From Mimachlamys varia (Eukaryota > Mollusca > Bivalvia > Pectinida > Pectinidae), in assembly GCA_947623455.1 (NCBI GenBank), contig OX392530.1, positions 37,107,405-37,171,404 of the forward strand: 64,000 nt of DNA, written 5' to 3'. Of the stretch, positions 11,959 to 25,800 are shown piece after piece. The translations under genes were made by a program, and so were the position numbers. Positions within the stretch are counted from its first letter, which is position 1. Each line of letters begins with the position of its first letter. Below the pieces are notes generated by a model. The model did no database searches, had not been told where the DNA came from, and was given only the letters and a program-made list of their open reading frames with translations.

Positions 11959-12252
11959 TTCATGACACCCCGTGAAAGGTTATTAGCCAATCCGATTTTA
12001 TCTGAAGACATTTTGGTCGCAAATCATGTTATATTCACAGGTGTAAGATCTATACCATCTCATAAAGTTTGGTGGAGTGATCTACTAGGTCGTAAAGCAT
12101 TTAAACACAATTTCAAGCAACATACCGAACACATAAAAAATACTGCTTTCAAATATACTAAACGTGAAAATGGTAACGTGGACCCACGTAGATATAAAAT
12201 TAAAGAAGTACAAGTGCCTTGTTTTGCGATTTACGACGATATTAAATCATGA
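11959..12252 (+). CDS. Possible terminal exon or small protein, unrecognised
   Basis: An open frame runs to a TGA at 12250-12252. The first ATG is at 11962 (97 codons). If it is an exon, a pyrimidine-rich stretch (about 11917-11942) ending in AAAG at 11955-11958 could be the acceptor. The predicted residues look more protein-like than those of other frames here: mixed composition, basic overall, with a segment VWWSDLLGRKAFKHNF and a C-terminal VPCFAIYDDIKS. I recognise no family, signal peptide or membrane segment. No matching upstream exon is visible. AATAAA occurs downstream (about 12705). It could also be a chance frame. It ends 0.9 kb before the satellite array. Confidence 0.3.
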   Translation, partial: FMTPRERLLANPILSEDILVANHVIFTGVRSIPSHKVWWSDLLGRKAFKHNFKQHTEHIKNTAFKYTKRENGNVDPRRYKIKEVQVPCFAIYDDIKS

Positions 12253-13185
12253 TTATTTATGCCAGTTAATATATAATGTTTGATCCAGTTTTGCTACTAA
12301 TGTACTCGAAGGGCAAAACAGTTTAAAGAGCGCAGCGAAAGTATACTTTGCTTTTAACCACATAGTGGAGTGGAAAGTGTCCTTTTTGTCCGAACTGTTT
12401 GTTATTGTATTATCGACAGGTCATAATGTCATGTATATCTTGATTATGAATATTTATGCGCCACAATGTGTGTAATTTGATTTACACAGTCTCGTTAACA
12501 ATATAAAATGTCAAAAATATGTTTTTAAGACAGTTTTAGTACTTTATTGGTGACACGGTTTGGTGCAAGTTACTCAGTACCATTTTGTTCTTCTACAAAT
12601 TGTTCCAAATACAAATTATTATTATATCTAAATTGATAAGTGGAATGCCAGTTAAATCACTATCCATTGTGAAAATATTTCAAGCTGATTAAACTCTATC
12701 TTAATGAATAAAACAAGTAAACTATTATGCAAATAAACCAACAAATGTATATATATGTAAATAATGATTTTCAAAATAAATTCAATATGTATTCTTAAAA
12801 TCACAGTTTTAAGGAAGATGACATTTCAAATTATTCTCCTTTCAGAAAACGTTTAGGATATATAAAGAACCTGTATTAACCAAGTTTTCTCCAATATCCC
12901 TTTCTTCGTGATGGGTCTCTGTGATCTAAGAAATGATTTTTATTGTATTTTATTTAGACTGCAAAGAAAAAAGATTTATCTATAACAATCTTAATCTCAA
13001 TTGTGATTTGCAATGTTACCTAAGAAAACCAGTTTTTATGTAATGTTTGAAAGAAGTAATGAAACTAAGCAAGTATCATCACATAATTCAAATGTAGAAT
13101 AAAGGTAGGTGATGAATACCAAAATATAAAGAAATATTTAAGAGTTTGTGATAATTCCTCTCAATGTGGAAATATCCAAGTCAAT
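12253..13185. other. AT-rich spacer before the satellite
   Basis: No gene or repeat is recognised; several AATAAA words are present. The satellite starts abruptly near 13186 with a unit shortened to ATTAGGCTACGGTAG. Confidence 0.5.
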
Positions 13186-15590
13186 ATTAGGCTACGGTAG
13201 TACGTGTCCCCAGACCTGTCCTATACCCTCTAACATCTACATTATACAGGGAGAGTTAGGTAAACTACGGTAGTACGTTTCCCCAGACCTGTCCTATACC
13301 CTGTAACATCTACATTATACAGGGGGTGTTAGGTATACTACGGTAGTACGTGTCCCCAGACCTGTCCTATACCCTGTAACATCTACATTATACAGGAGGT
13401 GTTAGGTATACTACGGTAGTACGTGTCCCCAGACCTGTCCTATACCCTGTAACATCTACATTATACAGGGGGTGTTAGGTATACTACGGTAGTACGTGTC
13501 CCCAGACCTGTCCTATACCCTGTAACATCTACATTATACAGGGGGTGTTAGGTATACTACGGTAGTACGTGTCACCAGACCTGTCCTATACCCTGTAACA
13601 TCTACATTATACAGAGGGTGTTAGGTATACTACGGTAGTACGTGTCACCAGACCTGTCCTATACCCTGTAACATCTACATTTTACAGGGGGTGTTAGGTA
13701 TACTACGGTAGTACGTGTCCCCAGACCTGTCCTATACCCTCTAACATCTACATTATACAGTGGGTGTTAGGTATACTACGGTAGTACGTGTCCCCAGACC
13801 TGTCCTATACCCTGTAACATCTACATTATACAGGGGGTGTTAGGTATACTACGGTAGTACGTGTCACCAGACCTGTCCTATATCCTCTAACATCTACATT
13901 ATACAGGAGGTGTTAGGTATACTACGGTAGTACGTGTCCCCAGACCTGTCCTATACCCTCTAACATCTACATTATACAGGAGGTGTTAGGTATACTACGG
14001 TAGTACGTGTCCCCAGACCTGTCCTATGCCCTGTAACATCTACAGTAAACAGGAGATGTTAGGTATACTACGGTAGTACGTGTCCCCAGACTTGTCCTAT
14101 ACCCTGTAACATCTACGTAATACAGGAGTTGTTACGTATACTACGGTAGTACGTGTCCCCAGACCTGTCCTATATCCTGTAACATCTACATTATACAGGA
14201 GGTGTTAGGTATACTACGGTAGTACGTGTCCCCAGACCTGTCCTATACCCTGTAACATCTACATTATACAGGGGGTGTTAGGTATACTACGGTAGTACGT
14301 GTCACCAGACCTGTCCTATACCCTCTAACATCTACATTATACAGGAGGTGTTAGGTATACTACGGTAGTACGTGTCACCAGACCTGTCCTATACCCTGTA
14401 ACATCTACATTATACAGGGGGTGTTAGGTATACTACGGTAGTACGTGTCACCAGACCTGTCCTATACCCTGTAACATCTACATTAAACAGGGGGTGTTAG
14501 GTATACTACGGTAGTTCGTGTAGACTTGCCTATACCCTGTAACATCTACATTATACAGGGGGTGTTAGGTATACTACGGTAGTACGTGTCCCCAGACCTG
14601 TCCTATACCCTGTAACATCTACATTAATCGAGGGGTGTTAGTAGGTATACTACGGGCGTACGCGTCCTATACCCTGTAACATCTACATTATACAGGGGGT
14701 GTTAGTAGGTATACTACGGTAGTACGTGTCCCCAGAACTGTCCTTTACCCTGTAACATCTACAATAAACAGGGGGTGTTAGTAGGTATACTACGGTAGTA
14801 CGTGTCCCCAGAACTGTCCTATACCCTGTTACATCTACATTAAACAGAGTTTGTTAGGTATACTACGGAAGGACGTGTCCCCAGACCTGTCCTATGCACT
14901 GTAACATCTACATTATACAGGAGATGTTAGGTATACTACGGTACTACGTGTCCCCACACCTGTCCTATGCCCTGTAACATCTACATTATAAAGGAGATGT
15001 TAGGTATAGTACGGTAGTACGTTTCCCCACACCTGTCCTATACCCTGTAACATCTACATTAAACAGGGGGTGTTAGGTATACTACGGTAGTACGTGTCCC
15101 CAGACCTGTCCTATGCACTGTAACATCTACATTATACAGGAGATGTTAGGTATACTACGGTAGTACGTGTCCCCGAACCTGTCTTATACCCTGTAACATC
15201 TACATTAAACAGGAGGTGTTAGGTATACTACGGTAGTACGTGTAGACCTGTCCTATACCCTGTAACATCTACATTATACAGGAGGTGTTAGGTATACTAC
15301 GGTAGTACGTGTCCCCAGACCTGTCCTATACCCTGTAACATCTACATTAAATAGAGGGTGTTAGGTATACTACGGTAGTACGTGTCCCCAGACCTGTCCT
15401 ATACCCTGTAACATCTACATTATACAGGAGGTGTTAGGTATACTACGGTAGTACGTGTCCCCAGATCTGTCCTATACCCTGTAACATCTACATTAAACAG
15501 AGGATGTTAGGTATACTACGGTAGTACGTGTCCCCAGACCTGTCCTATACCCTGTAACATCTACATTAAATAGAGGGTGTTAGGTATACT
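13186..15590. repeat. Satellite block A1, about 2.4 kb
   Basis: Markers in this block (GGGAGAGTTAGG at about 13249, AGGAGTTGTTACG at 14124, TACGGGCGTACGCG at 14651) all recur exactly 2397 bp downstream. Near 15050 the downstream copy has two additional units (146 bp), after which the sequence is collinear again. Confidence 0.85.
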
Positions 15591-18500
15591 ACGGTAGTAC
15601 GTGTCCCCAGACCTGTCCTATACCCTCTAACATCTACATTATACAGGGAGAGTTAGGTAAACTACGGTAGTACGTTTCCCCAGACCTGTCCTATACCCTG
15701 TAACATCTACATTATACAGGGGGTGTTAGGTATACTACGGTAGTACGTGTCCCCAGACCTGTCCTATACCCTGTAACATCTACATTATACAGGAGGTGTT
15801 AGGTATACTACGGTAGTACGTGTCCCCAGACCTGTCCTATACCCTGTAACATCTACATTATACAGGGGGTGTTAGGTATACTACGGTAGTACGTGTCCCC
15901 AGACCTGTCCTATACCCTGTAACATCTACATTATACAGGGGGTGTTAGGTATACTACGGTAGTACGTGTCACCAGACCTGTCCTATACCCTGTAACATCT
16001 ACATTATACAGAGGGTGTTAGGTATACTACGGTAGTACGTGTCACCAGACCTGTCCTATACCCTGTAACATCTACATTTTACAGGGGGTGTTAGGTATAC
16101 TACGGTAGTACGTGTCCCCAGACCTGTCCTATACCCTCTAACATCTACATTATACAGTGGGTGTTAGGTATACTACGGTAGTACGTGTCCCCAGACCTGT
16201 CCTATACCCTGTAACATCTACATTATACAGGGGGTGTTAGGTATACTACGGTAGTACGTGTCACCAGACCTGTCCTATATCCTCTAACATCTACATTATA
16301 CAGGAGGTGTTAGGTATACTACGGTAGTACGTGTCCCCAGACCTGTCCTATACCCTCTAACATCTACATTATACAGGAGGTGTTAGGTATACTACGGTAG
16401 TACGTGTCCCCAGACCTGTCCTATGCCCTGTAACATCTACAGTAAACAGGAGATGTTAGGTATACTACGGTAGTACGTGTCCCCAGACTTGTCCTATACC
16501 CTGTAACATCTACGTAATACAGGAGTTGTTACGTATACTACGGTAGTACGTGTCCCCAGACCTGTCCTATACCCTGTAACATCTACATTATACAGGAGGT
16601 GTTAGGTATACTACGGTAGTACGTGTCCCCAGAACTGTCCTATACCCTGTAACATCTACATTATACAGGGGGTGTTAGGTATACTACGGTAGTACGTGTC
16701 ACCAGACCTGTCCTATACCCTCTAACATCTACATTATACAGGAGGTGTTAGGTATACTACGGTAGTACGTGTCACCAGACCTGTCCTATACCCTGTAACA
16801 TCTACATTATACAGGGGGTGTTAGGTATACTACGGTAGTACGTGTCACCAGACCTGTCCTATACCCTGTAACATCTACATTAAACAGGGGGTGTTAGGTA
16901 TACTACGGTAGTTCGTGTAGACTTGCCTATACCCTGTAACATCTACATTATACAGGGGGTGTTAGGTATACTACGGTAGTACGTGTCCCCAGACCTGTCC
17001 TATACCCTGTAACATCTACATTAATCGAGGGGTGTTAGTAGGTATACTACGGGCGTACGCGTCCTATACCCTGTAACATCTACATTATACAGGGGGTGTT
17101 AGTAGGTATACTACGGTAGTACGTGTCCCCAGAACTGTCCTTTACCCTGTAACATCTACAATAAACAGGGGGTGTTAGTAGGTATACTACGGTAGTACGT
17201 GTCCCCAGAACTGTCCTATACCCTGTTACATCTACATTAAACAGAGTTTGTTAGGTATACTACGGAAGGACGTGTCCCCAGACCTGTCCTATGCACTGTA
17301 ACATCTACATTATACAGGAGATGTTAGGTATACTACGGTACTACGTGTCCCCACACCTGTCCTATGCCCTGTAACATCTACATTATAAAGGAGATGTTAG
17401 GTATAGTACGGTAGTACGTTTCCCCACACCTGTCCTATACCCTGTAACGTCTACAGTAAACAGGAGATGTTAGGTATACTACGGTAGAACGTGTCCCCAG
17501 ACCTGTCCTATACCCTGTAACATCTACATTATACAGGAGATGTTAGGTATAGTACGGTAGTACGTGTCCCCACACCTGTCCTATACCCTGTAACATCTAC
17601 ATTAAACAGGGGGTGTTAGGTATACTACGGTAGTACGTGTCCCCAGACCTGTCCTATGCACTGTAACATCTACATTATACAGGAGATGTTAGGTATACTA
17701 CGGTAGTACGTGTCCCCGAACCTGTCTTATACCCTGTAACATCTACATTAAACAGGAGGTGTTAGGTATACTACGGTAGTACGTGTAGACCTGTCCTATA
17801 CCCTGTAACATCTACATTATACAGGAGGTGTTAGGTATACTACGGTAGTACGTGTCCCCAGACCTGTCCTATACCCTGTAACATCTACATTAAATAGAGG
17901 GTGTTAGGTATACTACGGTAGTACGTGTCCCCAGACCTGTCCTATACCCTGTAACATCTACATTATACAGGAGGTGTTAGGTATACTACGGTAGTACGTG
18001 TCCCCAGATCTGTCCTATACCCTGTAACATCTACATTAAACAGAGGATGTTAGGTATACTACGGTAGTACGTGTCCCCAGACCTGTCCTATACCCTGTAA
18101 CATCTACATTAAACAGGAGGTGTTAGGTATACTACGGTAGTACGTGTCCCCAGATCTGTCCTATACCCTGTAACATCTACATTAAACAGGAGATGTTAGG
18201 TATACTACGGTAGTACGTGTCCCAAGACCTGTCCTATACCCTCTAACATCTACATTAAACAGAGGGTGTTAGGTATACTACGGTAGTACGTGTCCCCAGA
18301 CCTGTCCTATACCCTGTAACATCTACATTAAACAGGAGGTGTTAGGTATACTACGGTAGTACGTGTCCCCAGACCTGTCCTATACCCTGTAACATCTACA
18401 TTATACTGGAGGTGTTAGGTAAACTACGGTAGTACGTGTCCCCAGACCTGTCCTATACCCTGTAACATCTACATTATACAGGTGGTGTTAGGTATACTAC

Positions 18501-19190
18501 GGTAGTACGTGTCCCCAGACCTGTCCTATACCCTGTAACATCTACATTATACAGGGGGTGTTAGGTATACTACGGTAGTACGTGACACCAGACCTGTCCT
18601 ATACCCTGTAACATCTACATTATACAGGTGGTGTTAGGTATACTACGGTAGTACGTGTCCCCAGATCTGTCCTATACCCTGTAACATCTACATTATACAG
18701 GAGGTGCTAGGTATACTACGGTAGTACGTGTCCCATACCATGTAACATCTACATTAAACAGGAGGTGTTAGGTATACTACGGTAGTACGTGTCACCAGAC
18801 CTGTCCTATACCCTATAACATCTACATTATACAGGGGGTGTTAGGTATAATACGGTAGAACGTGTCACCAGACCTGTCCTATACCCTCTAACATCTACAT
18901 TATACAGGGGGTGTTAGGAATACTACGGTAGTATGTGTCCCCAGACCTGTCCTATACCCTGTAACATCTACATTATACAGGAGGTGTTAGGTATACTATG
19001 GTAGTACGTGACACCAGACCTGTCCTATACCCTGTAACATCTACATTATACAGGGGGTGTTAGGTATACTACGGTAGTAGGTGTAGACCTGTCCTATACC
19101 CTGTAACATCTACATTATACAGGGGGTGTTAGGTATACTACGGTAGTACGTGTCACCAGACCTGTCCTATACCCTGTAACATCTACATTA
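15590..19190. repeat. Satellite block A2, about 3.6 kb
   Basis: Begins as a copy of block A1 and then extends further. The same markers recur in the next block at a distance of 3695 bp (GAGAGTTAGG, 15648 to 19343), which becomes 3622 bp after a loss of exactly one 73-bp unit (TACGGGCGTACGCG, 17048 to 20670). Confidence 0.85.
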
Positions 19191-22100
19191 AACAGAGGAT
19201 GTTAGGTATACTACGGTAGTACGTGTCCCCAGACCTGTCCTATACCCTGTAACATCTACATTAAATAGAGGGTGTTAGGTATACTACGGTAGTACGTGTC
19301 CCCAGACCTGTCCTATACCCTCTAACATCTACATTATACAGGGAGAGTTAGGTAAACTACGGTAGTACGTTTCCCCAGACCTGTCCTATACCCTGTAACA
19401 TCTACATTATACAGGGGGTGTTAGGTATACTACGGTAGTACGTGTCCCCAGACCTGTCCTATACCCTGTAACATCTACATTATACAGGAGGTGTTAGGTA
19501 TACTACGGTAGTACGTGTCCCCAGACCTGTCCTATACCCTGTAACATCTACATTATACAGGGGGTGTTAGGTATACTACGGTAGTACGTGTCCCCAGACC
19601 TGTCCTATACCCTGTAACATCTACATTATACAGGGGGTGTTAGGTATACTACGGTAGTACGTGTCACCAGACCTGTCCTATACCCTGTAACATCTACATT
19701 ATACAGGGGGTGTTAGGTATACTACGGTAGTACGTGTCACCAGACCTGTCCTATACCCTGTAACATCTACATTAAACAGAGGATGTTAGGTATACTACGG
19801 TAGTACGTGTCCCCAGACCTGTCCTATACCCTGTAACATCTACATTATAAAGGGGGTGTTAGGTATACTACGGTAGTACGTGTCACCAGACCTGTCCTAT
19901 ATCCTCTAACATCTACATTATACAGGAGGTGTTAGGTATACTACGGTAGTACGTGTCCCCAGACCTGTCCTATACCCTCTAACATCTACATTATACAGGA
20001 GGTGTTAGGTATACTACGGTAGTACGTGTCCCCAGACCTGTCCTATGCCCTGTAACATCTACAGTAAACAGGAGATGTTAGGTATACTACGGTAGTACGT
20101 GTCCCCAGACTTGTCCTATACCCTGTAACATCTACGTAATACAGGAGTTGTTACGTATACTACGGTAGTACGTGTCCCCAGACCTGTCCTATACCCTGTA
20201 ACATCTACATTATACAGGAGGTGTTAGGTATACTACGGTAGTACGTGTCCCCAGAACTGTCCTATACCCTGTAACATCTACATTATACAGGGGGTGTTAG
20301 GTATACTACGGTAGTACGTGTCACCAGACCTGTCCTATACCCTCTAACATCTACATTATACAGGAGGTGTTAGGTATACTACGGTAGTACGTGTCACCAG
20401 ACCTGTCCTATACCCTGTAACATCTACATTATACAGGGGGTGTTAGGTATACTACGGTAGTACGTGTCACCAGACCTGTCCTATACCCTGTAACATCTAC
20501 ATTAAACAGGGGGTGTTAGGTATACTACGGTAGTTCGTGTAGACTTGCCTATACCCTGTAACATCTACATTATACAGGGGGTGTTAGGTATACTACGGTA
20601 GTACGTGTCCCCAGACCTGTCCTATACCCTGTAACATCTACATTAATCGAGGGGTGTTAGTAGGTATACTACGGGCGTACGCGTCCTATACCCTGTAACA
20701 TCTACATTATACAGGGGGTGTTAGTAGGTATACTACGGTAGTACGTGTCCCCAGAACTGTCCTTTACCCTGTAACATCTACAATAAACAGGGGGTGTTAG
20801 TAGGTATACTACGGTAGTACGTGTCCCCAGAACTGTCCTATACCCTGTTACATCTACATTAAACAGAGTTTGTTAGGTATACTACGGAAGGACGTGTCCC
20901 CAGACCTGTCCTATGCACTGTAACATCTACATTATACAGGAGATGTTAGGTATACTACGGTACTACGTGTCCCCACACCTGTCCTATGCCCTGTAACATC
21001 TACATTATAAAGGAGATGTTAGGTATAGTACGGTAGTACGTTTCCCCACACCTGTCCTATACCCTGTAACGTCTACAGTAAACAGGAGATGTTAGGTATA
21101 CTACGGTAGAACGTGTCCCCAGACCTGTCCTATACCCTGTAACATCTACATTATACAGGAGATGTTAGGTATAGTACGGTAGTACGTGTCCCCACACCTG
21201 TCCTATACCCTGTAACATCTACATTAAACAGGGGGTGTTAGGTATACTACGGTAGTACGTGTCCCCAGACCTGTCCTATGCACTGTAACATCTACATTAT
21301 ACAGGAGATGTTAGGTATACTACGGTAGTACGTGTCCCCGAACCTGTCTTATACCCTGTAACATCTACATTAAACAGGAGGTGTTAGGTATACTACGGTA
21401 GTACGTGTAGACCTGTCCTATACCCTGTAACATCTACATTATACAGGAGGTGTTAGGTATACTACGGTAGTACGTGTCCCCAGACCTGTCCTATACCCTG
21501 TAACATCTACATTAAATAGAGGGTGTTAGGTATACTACGGTAGTACGTGTCCCCAGACCTGTCCTATACCCTGTAACATCTACATTATACAGGAGGTGTT
21601 AGGTATACTACGGTAGTACGTGTCCCCAGATCTGTCCTATACCCTGTAACATCTACATTAAACAGAGGATGTTAGGTATACTACGGTAGTACGTGTCCCC
21701 AGACCTGTCCTATACCCTGTAACATCTACATTAAACAGGAGGTGTTAGGTATACTACGGTAGTACGTGTCCCCAGATCTGTCCTATACCCTGTAACATCT
21801 ACATTAAACAGGAGATGTTAGGTATACTACGGTAGTACGTGTCCCAAGACCTGTCCTATACCCTCTAACATCTACATTAAACAGAGGGTGTTAGGTATAC
21901 TACGGTAGTACGTGTCCCCAGACCTGTCCTATACCCTGTAACATCTACATTAAACAGGAGGTGTTAGGTATACTACGGTAGTACGTGTCCCCAGACCTGT
22001 CCTATACCCTGTAACATCTACATTATACTGGAGGTGTTAGGTAAACTACGGTAGTACGTGTCCCCAGACCTGTCCTATACCCTGTAACATCTACATTATA

Positions 22101-22800
22101 CAGGTGGTGTTAGGTATACTACGGTAGTACGTGTCCCCAGACCTGTCCTATACCCTGTCACATCTACATTATACAGGGGGTGTTAGGTATACTACGGTAG
22201 TACGTGACACCAGACCTGTCCTATACCCTGTAACATCTACATTATACAGGTGGTGTTAGGTATACTACGGTAGTACGTGTCCCCAGATCTGTCCTATACC
22301 CTGTAACATCTACATTATACAGGAGGTGCTAGGTATACTACGGTAGTACGTGTCCCATACCATGTAACATCTACATTAAACAGGAGGTGTTAGGTATACT
22401 ACGGTAGTACGTGTCACCAGACCTGTCCTATACCCTATAACATCTACATTATACAGGGGGTGTTAGGTATAATACGGTAGAACGTGTCACCAGACCTGTC
22501 CTATACCCTCTAACATCTACATTATACAGGGGGTGTTAGGAATACTACGGTAGTATGTGTCCCCAGACCTGTCCTATACCCTGTAACATCTACATTATAC
22601 AGGAGGTGTTAGGTATACTATGGTAGTACGTGACACCAGACCTGTCCTATACCCTGTAACATCTACATTATACAGGGGGTGTTAGGTATACTACGGTAGT
22701 AGGTGTAGACCTGTCCTATACCCTGTAACATCTACATTATACAGGGGGTGTTAGGTATACTACGGTAGTACGTGTCACCAGACCTGTCCTATACCCTGTA
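19190..22800. repeat. Satellite block A3, about 3.6 kb
   Basis: A near-identical copy of block A2, lacking one unit in its first 700 bp. It ends where the fourth block begins, near a unit with GTGTTTGGTATAC (about 22823). Confidence 0.8.
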
Positions 22801-25800
22801 ACATCTACATTATACAGGGGGTGTTTGGTATACTACGGTAGTACGTGTCCTCAGACCTGTCCTATACCCTGTAACATCTACATTATACAGGTGGTGTTAG
22901 GTATACTACGGTAGTACGTGTCCCCAGACCTGTCCTATACCCTGTAACATCTACAATATACAGGTGGTGTTAGGTATACTACGGTAGTACGTGTCACCAG
23001 ACCTGTCCTATACCCTGTAACATCTACATTATACAGGTGGTGTTAGGTATACTACGGTAGTACGTGTCCCCAGACCTGTCCTATACCCTGTAACATCTAC
23101 ATTATACATGGGGTGTTAGGTATACTACGGTAGTACGTGTCACCAGACCTGTCCTATACCCTGTAACATCTACATTATACACGGGGTGTTAGGTATACTA
23201 CGGTAGTACGTGTCACCAGACCTGTCCTATACCCTGTAACATCTAAATTATACAGGAGGTGTTAGGTATACTACGGTAGTACGTGTCCCCAGATCTGTCA
23301 TATACCCTGTAACATCTACATTATACAGGAGGTGTTAGGTATACTACGGTAGTACGTGCCCCCAGATCTGTCCTATACCCTGTAACATCTACATTATACA
23401 GGGGGTGTTAGGTATACTACGGTAGTACGTGTCCTATACCCTGTAACATCTACATTATACAGGGGGTGTTAGGTTTACTACGGTAGTACGTGTCCTATAC
23501 CCTGTAACATCTACATTATACAGGAGGTGTTAGGTATACTACGGTAGTACGTGTCCTATACCCTGTAACATCTACATTATACAGGGGTTGTTAGGTATAC
23601 TACGGTAGTACGTGTCCTATACCCTGTAACATCTACATTATACAGGGGGTGTTAGGTATACTACGGTAGTACGTGTCCTATACCCTGTAACATCTACATT
23701 ATACAGGAGGTGTTAGGTATACTACGGTAGTACGTGTCACCAGACCTGTCCTATACCCTGTAACATCTACATTATACAGGAGGTGTTAGGTATACTACGG
23801 TAGTACGTGTCACCAGACCTGTCCTATACCCTGTAACATCTACATTATACAGGAGGTGTTAGGTATACTACGGTAATACGTGTCCCCAGACCTGTCCTAT
23901 ACCCTGTAACATCTACATTATACAGGAGGTGTTAGGTATACTACGGTAGTACGTGTCCCCACACCTGTCCTATACCCTGTAACATCTACATTATACAGGG
24001 GGTGTTAGGTATACTACGGTAGTACGTGTCCTATACCCTGTAACATCTACATTATACAGGGGGTGTTAGGTATACTACGGTAGTACGTGTCACCAGACCT
24101 GTCCAATACCCTGTAACATCTACATTATACAGGAGGTGTTAGGTATACTACGGTAGTACGTGTCCCCACACCTGTCCTATACCCTGTAACATCTACATTA
24201 TACAGGAGGTGTTAGGTATACTACGGTAGTACGTGTCCCCAGACGTGTCCTATACCCTGTAACATCTACATTATACAGGGGGTGTTAGGTATACTACGGT
24301 AGTACGTGTCACCAGACCTGTCCTATAACCTGTAACATCTACATTATACAGGGGGTGTTAGGTATACTACGGTAGTACGTGTCCCAAGATCTGTCTTATA
24401 CCCTGTAACATCTACATTATACAGGAGGTGTTAGGTATACTACGGTAGTACGTGTCCCCAGACCTGTCCTTTACCCTGTAACATCTATATTAAACAGGGG
24501 GTGTTAGGTATACTACGGTAGTACGTGTCCCCAGACCTGTCCTATGCCCTTTAACATCTACAGTAAACAGGAGATGTTAGGTATACTACGGTAGTACGTG
24601 TCCCCAGACCTGTCCTATACCCTGTAACATCTACATTATACAGTGGGTGTTAGGCATACTACGGTAGGACGTGTCACCAGACCTGTCCTATACCCTGTAA
24701 CATCTACATTAAACAGGGGGTGTTAGGTATACTACGGTAGTTCGTGTAGACTTGCCTATACCCTCAAACATCTACATTATACAGGGGGTGTTAGGTATAC
24801 TACGGTAGTACGTGTCCCCAGACCTGTCCTATACCCTGTAACATCTACATTAATCGAGGGGTGTTAGTAGGTATACTACGGGCGTACGCGTCATATACCC
24901 TGTAACATCTACATTATACAGGGGGTGTTAGTAGATATACTACGGTAGTACGTGTCCCCAGAACTGTCCTATACCCTGTAACATCTACAATAAACAGGGG
25001 GTGTTAGTAGGTATACTACGGTAGTACGTGTCCCCAGAACTGTCCTATACCCTGTAACATCTACATTAAACAGGAGGTGTTAGGTATACTACGGTAGTAC
25101 GTGTCCCCACACCTGTCCTATACCCTGTAACGTCTACAGTAAACAGGAGATGTTAGGTATACTACGGTAGAACGTGTCCCCAGACCTGTCCTATGCACTG
25201 TAACATCTACATTATACAGGAGATGTTAGGTATACTACGGTAGTACGTGTCCCCACACCTGTCCTATGCCCTGTAACATCTACATTATACAGGAGATGTT
25301 AGGTATACTACGGTAGTACGTGTCCCCGAACCTGTCTTATACCCTGTAACATCTACATTAAACAGGAGGTGTTAGGTATACTACGGTAGTACGTGTAGAC
25401 CTGTCCTATACCCTGTAACATCTACATTATACAGGAGGTGTTAGGTATACTACGGTAGTACGTGTCCCCAGACCTGTCCTATACCCTGTAACATCTACAT
25501 TAAATAGAGGGTGTTAGGTATACTACGGTAGTACGTGTCCCCAGACCTGTCCTATACCCTGTAACATCTACATTATACAGGAGGTGTTAGGTATACTACG
25601 GTAGTACGTGTCCCCAGATCTGTCCTATACCCTGTAACATCTACATTAAACAGAGGATGTTAGGTATACTACGGTAGTACGTGTCCCCAGACCTGTCCTA
25701 TACCCTGTAACATCTACATTAAACAGGAGATGTTAGGTATACTACGGTAGTACGTGTCCCAAGACCTGCCCTATACCCTCTAACATCTACATTAAACAGA

